Shown in pieces: positions 15,259 to 19,981 of a stretch of DNA of 19,981 nt (positions are counted from its first letter, which is position 1; the number at the start of each line of letters is the position of its first letter). The translations under genes were made by a program, and so were the position numbers. Under the pieces are notes generated by a model. It was not told where the DNA came from. It did not search any database and was given only the letters and a program-made list of their open reading frames with translations. Location: the NCBI GenBank assembly GCA_964421575.1, contig CAYQXI010000010.1, positions 1 through 19,981 of the forward strand, given 5' to 3'. The DNA comes from JAAOZN01 sp964421575. GTDB taxonomy: Archaea; Thermoproteota; Nitrososphaeria; Nitrososphaerales; JAAOZN01.

Positions 15259-15263
15259 AGGTG
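15259..15263 (+). promoter_or_regulatory. Ribosome binding site for the proS TTG start
   Basis: AGGTG lies 7 bases before TTG 15271. It supports the TTG as start, since the next in-frame ATG (FMVLRP, residue 38) would remove conserved N-terminal sequence. Confidence 0.5.
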
Positions 15264-15270
15264 TAGGAAG

Positions 15271-16716
15271 TTGAGTAAAGACATCGGCATAACCGTAAAG
15301 AAATCTGAAGACTTCTCAGAGTGGTATAACCAAGTCGTCTTAAAGGCTGAGCTAGCTGACTACGCTTCAGCCAAAGGCTTCATGGTGCTCAGACCCTACG
15401 GCTACCAGATCTGGGAGATAATTCAGAGCGTCTTAGATCGCGAATTCAAGAGGCTTGGTGTTAGAAACGCTTACTTCCCAGCGTTGATACCAGAGAGCAT
15501 ACTGAAAAGAGAAGCGGAGCACTTCAAGGGCTTTGTCCCCGAAGTCTTCTGGGTGACTGAGGCTGGTGACAATAAATTGAATGAGCGGCTTGCTGTTAGA
15601 CCGACATCAGAGACGATCGCCTACAGCTCCTACTCGAAATGGATCAGAAGCTGGAGAGATCTACCCCTACTCCTAAACTTCTGGAACTCCGTTATGAGAG
15701 CTGAGATTAAGTCCACAAAACCCTTCATAAGGACTTCCGAATTCCTTTGGCAAGAAGGGCATACCGCGCACGCTACGAAAGAAGAGGCTGATAAGATGGT
15801 ACTCACCATCCTTAACCTCTATAAGTGGTTCATCGAAGAATATCTCGCCATCCCCGTCTTGGCTGGTTGTAAGACGGAGCGTGAAAAGTTCGTTGGCGCC
15901 CTTTATACAACCACCTTAGAAGCCATCATGCCAGACGGCAAAGCGCTACAGATGGGGACCTCACACAACCTTGGGCAGAACTTCTCCAAAGTCTTCGAAA
16001 TAAAGTATCTTGGTCAAGATAAGCAAGAGCACTACGTGTGGCAGACATCTTGGGGTGTATCTTGGAGGCTCATAGGGGCGGTCATTATGGTGCACGGAGA
16101 TGATAAAGGTCTGATACTCCCCCCTAAGATAGCACCAATACAAGTGATCGTGATACCCATCTTCTATAAAGATAAGCCAAATGAGGAACTCGCTTCTAAG
16201 GCAAAAGATCTTACTGCTCTGCTTACAGAAAACGGTGTAAGAGCCTATTGTGATGATAGAGAAGAATATACCCCAGGCTGGAAGTTTAATGAATGGGAGC
16301 TTAGAGGCGTACCGCTTAGGTTGGAGATCGGCCCCAGAGACCTTGAGAACCGCACAGTTACCTTCGCCTTAAGAGATACGAGCGAGAGAGTCGTTGTTGA
16401 GGAAGGCGCTGTTGTTGAAAAGGCTAAAGAACTGCTTGATGTCCTACAAACTAGGCTTAAGAAGAGGGCTGAGGCTATGTTCAGAGAACTATGCTCCACT
16501 ATAGAATCCTATGAAGAGTTTAAGCAGATCTTAGCCTCTAAAGGGGGCTTCATAAAAGCGGGTTGGTGTGGAGATCAAACGTGTGAGGTTTCGATCAAAG
16601 AGGAGACTGGTGCTGACATAAGGGTTGTGCCTTTTGAAGCAGATTCCTCACTTAAGAAGTGCGTTTACTGTGGTAAAGAAGCAAAGATTACAGCTTATTT
16701 CGCAAAAGCCTATTAG
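15271..16716 (+). CDS. proS: Prolyl-tRNA synthetase, archaeal/eukaryal type
   Basis: This 481-residue class II synthetase charges tRNA-Pro. It lacks the bacterial editing insertion and has the C-terminal extension of the archaeal/eukaryal form. Motif 1 surrounds GVRNAYFPALIPES (63-76); the proline-site TSE is at 112-114; motif 2 is FIRTSEFLWQEGHTAH (152-167); motif 3 is GAVIMVHGDDKGLILPP (269-285). The anticodon-binding domain covers about 290-400. The C-terminal zinc domain has Cys433, Cys438, Cys464 and Cys467, and the protein ends in Tyr, as is usual for this group. It starts with TTG with an AGGTG site before it, directly after the small membrane protein gene; EndoQ follows after 52 bp. 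Confidence 0.97.
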   Translation: MSKDIGITVKKSEDFSEWYNQVVLKAELADYASAKGFMVLRPYGYQIWEIIQSVLDREFKRLGVRNAYFPALIPESILKREAEHFKGFVPEVFWVTEAGDNKLNERLAVRPTSETIAYSSYSKWIRSWRDLPLLLNFWNSVMRAEIKSTKPFIRTSEFLWQEGHTAHATKEEADKMVLTILNLYKWFIEEYLAIPVLAGCKTEREKFVGALYTTTLEAIMPDGKALQMGTSHNLGQNFSKVFEIKYLGQDKQEHYVWQTSWGVSWRLIGAVIMVHGDDKGLILPPKIAPIQVIVIPIFYKDKPNEELASKAKDLTALLTENGVRAYCDDREEYTPGWKFNEWELRGVPLRLEIGPRDLENRTVTFALRDTSERVVVEEGAVVEKAKELLDVLQTRLKKRAEAMFRELCSTIESYEEFKQILASKGGFIKAGWCGDQTCEVSIKEETGADIRVVPFEADSSLKKCVYCGKEAKITAYFAKAY

Positions 16717-16768
16717 AAGTCTTTGACAAAAGAAGGGTTGATATGTAAGAGGTTAGCAAAGATAGTTG

Positions 16769-18028
16769 ATGGAGATAGTCGCTGATCTACACATACATTC
16801 TAGATACAGCGCAGCAACAAGCGAGGATATGAGAATAAGCACCCTCGCATACTACGGTAAGATAAAAGGTCTGCATCTCATAGGTACGGGTGACGCCCTA
16901 CACCCTAAATGGCTCCAAGAATTAGAGGAGGAGCTTCTCCCAGAGGGCAATGGTCTTTATGTGAGTAGGAGGGTAGCGGATAGCCCAAAGTTTATGGTTA
17001 CAGTAGAAGTTGCTACGGTCTTCGAATACAAGGGTAAGAGCAGGAGGATACACCACCTAATATTGCTCCCCTCTTTGGACGAAGCGAAGCAGCTGGCAGA
17101 TCTGCTCAAGACGCAAGGGAACATAGCACAAGATGGTCGCCCCACTTTCAACATAACCGCAGCTGAGCTCCTCGACATAACCACCTCACTCTCTAAGCAG
17201 ATAGAAGTCATCCCAGCGCACATCTGGACACCTTGGTGGAGCCTCTTCGGCTCTGTAAGCGGCTTTAACCTAGTGGAAGAATGCTACCAAGACAAGGCTG
17301 ATGAAGTACACGCGCTTGAAACTGGTTTATCGAGCGATCCGCTTATGAACTGGCGCCTCAGCCGCCTCGACAAATACCTACTCGTCTCGAACAGCGATTC
17401 CCATTCACCACTCCCACACAGACTCGGTAGAGAGGCTAATGTGTTTGAGCTTACGGAGTTGAGTTTTAGTGAGGTGGTAAATGCCCTTAGGAGGAGCGGT
17501 AGGAGTAGGTTGAAGTATACGATTGAAACATATCCGCAGTATGGTAAGTATCACTGGACTGGGCATAGAATGTGCAATGTCTCTATGTCGCCCCAAGAGG
17601 CGTTAAAAGTGAACTGCATCTGCCCGAAGTGCGGCAAGAAGATGACATTGGGTGTAGAGCAAAGGGTAGAGGAGTTGGCTGATAGACCACTAGGCTACAG
17701 ACCGCAAAACGCACCAGATTTCAAATATATGCTTCCTCTAGCTGAAATCATAAGTAGTGTTTTAGGCACATCCACTTTTACAAAAACCGTTCAGAGCAAG
17801 TATAATACGCTTATAGAAGCGTTCGGTAACGAATTCAACGCAGCCTTTAACGCACCATATTCTGAAATAAGTAGATTGGTTGGACCGGAAGTCGCATCTG
17901 CTATAAAAGCGGTCAGAGAGAATAGGGTTAGGATTAAACCGGGTTTCGACGGGGTTTATGGCGAAATAAGTTTCCCAGATCTAGAAGGAAAGAGGGTTGT
18001 GAAAGGAACTCTCGATGAGTGGTCTTAA
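16769..18028 (+). CDS. PHP-domain DNA repair endonuclease, EndoQ-like
   Basis: From ATG 16769 (a TTG sits one codon before) it has 419 residues, close to the ~420 of EndoQ. The PHP metal-site motifs are present: DLHIHS (6-11), TGDALHP (40-46), the AHIW histidine (about 151) and SDSHS (209-213). A Cys4 zinc module follows the PHP core (Cys269, Cys283, Cys285, Cys288), then a helical region including a helix-hairpin-helix-like part (about 355-385). EndoQ, described in Thermococcales, nicks DNA 5' of uracil, hypoxanthine and abasic sites; I infer the same role here. The last residues, KGTLDEWS, resemble a PCNA-binding PIP box. It lies 52 bp after proS and shares a TTAA stop overlap with the convergent membrane gene. 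Other PHP families (PolX, histidinol phosphatase) lack this C-terminal layout. Confidence 0.85.
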   Translation: MEIVADLHIHSRYSAATSEDMRISTLAYYGKIKGLHLIGTGDALHPKWLQELEEELLPEGNGLYVSRRVADSPKFMVTVEVATVFEYKGKSRRIHHLILLPSLDEAKQLADLLKTQGNIAQDGRPTFNITAAELLDITTSLSKQIEVIPAHIWTPWWSLFGSVSGFNLVEECYQDKADEVHALETGLSSDPLMNWRLSRLDKYLLVSNSDSHSPLPHRLGREANVFELTELSFSEVVNALRRSGRSRLKYTIETYPQYGKYHWTGHRMCNVSMSPQEALKVNCICPKCGKKMTLGVEQRVEELADRPLGYRPQNAPDFKYMLPLAEIISSVLGTSTFTKTVQSKYNTLIEAFGNEFNAAFNAPYSEISRLVGPEVASAIKAVRENRVRIKPGFDGVYGEISFPDLEGKRVVKGTLDEWS

Positions 18029-18600
18029 CTCCTTATCATTAATGCTAGTGAGGCGATCACTAGGAGGAGGGGTACTGCGAACATAGCATACCACACGACA
18101 CCAAGCCTCCAAAGTAGATAGAGCGTTAAGGGCGAAATTAGAAGTAGGAGAAGAGAAAGCCAACGTCTCACACTCTTAAGAGAAGTCGAGCTCAGCCCCC
18201 TAACTCTAAAAAGAAAGCTGAGTACCATCAGCAGCGCCGGAAAGATCAGCGCGTATCTTCCTTGTAGGAATAGGGTTAATCCGCTGCTTAGGTTAAACTC
18301 TGTGGAGATTAGGGCGATTATCAGAGCTGTTATGAAGCAGAAGACCGCTAATCTCGTAACACGCCTATCTACATCCTCAATAGGGCTTAGGTATCTAGCG
18401 TCTAAGATTACTGCTACGCAAACAGCGAGTAAGCCGATTAGGAAGATGATGGGTTCCCTTGTTAGTTGTATGTATACTTGTTGGAGCGCCGCCAAATCAG
18501 CACCTCCAGCAACCCAGCTCCAGAGCCCGTAGCCTCCGTTAAGCAGTATTGGGATGATGTAGAGGATAAAGGTGGCGTCTTCAACACTATCCTTCTTCAT
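18025..18600 (-). CDS. Six-helix membrane protein of unknown function
   Basis: This 191-residue protein has hydrophobic segments at about 10-30, 50-66, 83-100, 116-132, 147-165 and 168-188. Basic residues cluster in loops (DRRVTR, RVRG, KSVRR), which marks the cytosolic sides. I recognise no family and see no conserved polar residues inside the helices that suggest transport or catalysis. The ATG start at 18600 lies inside trmI and overlaps its end by 14 bp in another frame, so it is almost surely cotranscribed and translationally coupled. Its stop shares TTAA with the convergent EndoQ gene. The overlap and hydrophobic pattern make it a real gene; the function is open. Confidence 0.78.
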   Translation of the reverse strand: MKKDSVEDATFILYIIPILLNGGYGLWSWVAGGADLAALQQVYIQLTREPIIFLIGLLAVCVAVILDARYLSPIEDVDRRVTRLAVFCFITALIIALISTEFNLSSGLTLFLQGRYALIFPALLMVLSFLFRVRGLSSTSLKSVRRWLSLLLLLISPLTLYLLWRLGVVWYAMFAVPLLLVIASLALMIRS

Positions 18601-19423
18601 CAGACACCACTTCCTTCTGCTCCGACGCCCCTTCCTTTAATGTTTTTTCATCACCAAGGGCTTTGCGCGCGAAGGTTAGGTAGGCTGTGTGGCCGACCAT
18701 CCTTGTAGCTGGTCGGGTAGCGCCTGTCTTAACCTCTATGCTCCTAACCAGCACCTCTACGCACTCAATATTAACAAACCCGGCGTTAATTAAAGCCTCC
18801 CGTGTCTTTTCAACTTGATTGAAAGTCGGGGATATAGATACCAGCATCCCTGAGCCTTTAAGAGCCCTCCAAGCAGCGTCAACCAGCCTCCACGGGTCAC
18901 CTACATCAAGGACCGCTACATCCGCGTCTGTTACGCCAAAACCTTGGGAGGCGTCTCCAGCTATTAGGGTGACGTAATCCAAGAGCCCACTCCTCTTAAG
19001 GTTTCTCCGCGCCACGTCCAGAAACTCTTCTCTAACCTCCATCGAATACACGTGCCCGTTTGGTTTGACGATGTTCGCTAGGAACATTGTGAGAGCTCCG
19101 CTTCCTGTACCAGCTTCTACCACTATTGAGCCTGAAGTTAGCCCGGTCTTGGCGACTATCAGCCCCATATCCTTCGGGTACACGACTTGGGTTCTTCTTT
19201 CGCATTTAAGCACGTAGTCTTCTATCGTAGGTTTGAGGAGCCAGAATGTTCTCCCAAGGTTAGATTTGACGGCTTCACCATACCTCTTACCTATTAGGGC
19301 AGAGCCGTTTATGTAGCCTGCGTGTGTATGTATTCTCTTGTCTGCTTTGACCTTGATTAGCCAGCGTTTTTCTCCACTAAGATACAGTAACACGTCATCG
19401 CCTTCGTTGATTACTTCCCCCAT
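18587..19423 (-). CDS. trmI: tRNA (adenine-N1) methyltransferase, TrmI family (A57/A58)
   Basis: From ATG 19423 (GTG 19426 directly before it) it has 278 residues. Residues ~1-70 form a beta-rich N-terminal domain; the Rossmann methyltransferase domain follows. SAM motif I is VVEAGTGSGALTMFL (101-115), the acidic end of beta-2 is Glu129 in YSMEVREEF, then GDASQGF (156-162) and motif IV as LDVGDPW (172-178). TRPATRMVGHTAYLTFARK near the end is typical of TrmI/Trm61, where it closes the active site and tetramer interface. The enzyme methylates N1 of adenine 58 (and 57 in some archaea) of tRNA, which stabilises the elbow at high temperature. The charged last ~25 residues are probably disordered. 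It is coupled to the downstream membrane protein and divergent from the TRAM gene. Confidence 0.93.
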   Translation of the reverse strand: MGEVINEGDDVLLYLSGEKRWLIKVKADKRIHTHAGYINGSALIGKRYGEAVKSNLGRTFWLLKPTIEDYVLKCERRTQVVYPKDMGLIVAKTGLTSGSIVVEAGTGSGALTMFLANIVKPNGHVYSMEVREEFLDVARRNLKRSGLLDYVTLIAGDASQGFGVTDADVAVLDVGDPWRLVDAAWRALKGSGMLVSISPTFNQVEKTREALINAGFVNIECVEVLVRSIEVKTGATRPATRMVGHTAYLTFARKALGDEKTLKEGASEQKEVVSDEEG

Positions 19424-19446
19424 CACACCTACTTACCTCATTTAAC

Positions 19447-19455
19447 TTTAAATAT
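19447..19455. promoter_or_regulatory. Shared TATA-like box between trmI and the TRAM gene
   Basis: TTTAAATAT (ATATTTAAA on the other strand) is the only good TATA-like element in the 76-bp divergent spacer. It is 24-32 bp before the trmI ATG, implying a leaderless or nearly leaderless transcript, and 45-53 bp before the TRAM ATG, implying a leader of about 15-20 bases. Its near-symmetry allows use in both directions. Confidence 0.45.
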
Positions 19456-19499
19456 CCTTTACCCCCATCTATTGGCTTGAAGAAAGGACGTAATAAGGT

Positions 19500-19757
19500 A
19501 TGTCAGAAGATGTAGAGCATCCTGAGAGTGAGCGTGGAAGGAGAAGGCAGCGTATACCAAAGGTCTTCTTTAAGCCAAAGCCGGTTAAAGTGGGAGACGA
19601 ACTTGAAGTCACCGTCTCAGAGGTCAGTAGAAGAGGCGACGGTCTCATAAGAATTGAGGGCTACGTCATATTCATACCTAACACCAAGCAAGGAGATACG
19701 GTAAAGATAAGAATCACACAGATTCGCCCGAACTACGCAGTAGCCCAAGTCATCTGA
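19500..19757 (+). CDS. Small TRAM-domain RNA-binding protein
   Basis: This 85-residue protein has a basic, polar N-terminal tail (about 1-22, SERGRRRQRIPK) followed by one TRAM domain (about 28-85). The domain shows VKVGDELEVTVSEVSRRGDG, then IRIEGYVIFIP and GDTVKIRITQIRPNYAVAQVI, the OB-like five-strand pattern with RRGDG and FIPN turns. Single-domain TRAM proteins are abundant in several archaea and have been described as RNA chaperones comparable to bacterial cold-shock proteins. Being next to a tRNA methyltransferase fits a translation or RNA context. The ATG has AAGGT directly upstream. It is complete and of normal length. Confidence 0.93.
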   Translation: MSEDVEHPESERGRRRQRIPKVFFKPKPVKVGDELEVTVSEVSRRGDGLIRIEGYVIFIPNTKQGDTVKIRITQIRPNYAVAQVI

Positions 19758-19767
19758 AGACGCCCCT

Positions 19768-19981
19768 CTAGTCGGCTTCGGTAGCCGGCTCAACTCTCTT
19801 ATTTTTACCCTTTAACGGTTTGCTGAGGTGTATCCATCCTCTTCTCTCAAGAACTCTCCTCCCGCTTGAATTTATATATTCCACGGTGGCTGCTCCTTCC
19901 TGCACTTCACCTATTACTCTTATGCATCTGCCTAAGGCTCTGGCTAACCTCTGCGCCTCATCTAACCTCTCTTTCGGCGTT
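19768..19981 (-). CDS. Unrecognised protein, C-terminal 70 codons, cut by right edge
   Basis: On the minus strand a frame is open from the window edge (codon starting at 19980) to a TAG at 19768-19770. It has no start codon inside the window, so it is the tail of a longer gene. The peptide has an amphipathic helical start (RLDEAQRLARALGRC), a beta-like middle with VIGEVQEGAATVEYI and RRVLERRGWIHLSKPL, and a charged tail. I recognise no family. Support: it is the only open frame there, its codon use looks like the neighbours', and it stops just 10 bp from the convergent TRAM gene, in keeping with the tight packing of the window. Confidence 0.55.
   Translation of the reverse strand, partial: TPKERLDEAQRLARALGRCIRVIGEVQEGAATVEYINSSGRRVLERRGWIHLSKPLKGKNKRVEPATEAD
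19771..19789 (+). terminator. Hairpin plus T-rich tract after the TRAM gene
   Basis: GTCGGCT-TCGGT-AGCCGGC forms a 7-bp stem (one G.T pair) with a five-base loop, 13 bp after the TRAM stop. The plus strand then runs into TCTCTTATTTTTACCC, which is T-rich. This is a plausible 3' end for the TRAM transcript. The same bases code for the last codons of the convergent partial gene, so the symmetry may instead be coincidental. Confidence 0.35.

Noticed and set aside
1..19981. CRISPR arrays, insertion sequences, defence islands or phage genes
   Set aside because: I saw no regularly spaced repeats, transposase or integrase motifs, or gene content unlike a chromosomal core. Apart from the protease, the gene set is ordinary.

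Overview
The window looks like chromosomal housekeeping DNA from an archaeon. Archaeal markers are the prefoldin beta subunit, the exosome subunit Csl4, a crenarchaeal/thaumarchaeal-style family B DNA polymerase with intact proofreading, archaeal/eukaryal-type prolyl-tRNA synthetase, a TrmI-type tRNA m1A methyltransferase, a stand-alone Lrp/AsnC effector-binding (RAM) domain, a small TRAM protein and an EndoQ-like nuclease. The short AT-rich TATA-like boxes close to start codons, together with AGGTG-type ribosome binding sites, also fit. The mix suggests a TACK-lineage archaeon (Thaum-/Aig-/Bathyarchaeota neighbourhood), possibly thermophilic, but the exact lineage is inference. TTG and GTG starts are common. 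I found no rRNA, tRNA, CRISPR array, insertion sequence or phage gene.

Layout. Positions 1-1074 hold the 3' part of a dual-specificity-type phosphatase (+), which meets a RAM-domain protein (-) at a shared TTAA stop, followed by prefoldin beta (-). Positions 1238-4879 encode a very large secreted subtilisin-like protease. Positions 4905-9606 are a threonine-branch cluster: thrC and thrB leftward, hom and lysC rightward, diverging from one 84-bp spacer. Together they cover aspartate kinase, homoserine dehydrogenase, homoserine kinase and threonine synthase; only aspartate-semialdehyde dehydrogenase is missing. Positions 9607-9732 are a convergent spacer with a long hairpin. Positions 9733-14704 are a leftward run polB - csl4 - ilvE - pheA, so phenylalanine and branched-chain amino acid genes lie beside replication and RNA-decay genes. 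Positions 14868-18028 are rightward: a small four-helix membrane protein, proS and the EndoQ-like PHP nuclease. Positions 18025-19423 are leftward: trmI followed by an overlapping six-helix membrane protein. Positions 19500-19757 encode a TRAM protein (+), which converges on an unrecognised gene (-) cut by the right edge.

The item I would look at first is the protease. After a normal Asp/His/Ser subtilase core it carries an unusually long tail whose last ~210 residues look to me like the luminal C-terminal domain of eukaryotic site-1 protease (S1P/SKI-1/MBTPS1). An additional Rossmann-like GATase/DUF4350-type domain and beta-rich segments lie in between. Secondary points are the hairpin at 9643-9709, degenerate PCNA-binding tails on both PolB and EndoQ, and single AT-rich boxes that seem to serve divergent promoters. 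Most of the rest is orthodox.
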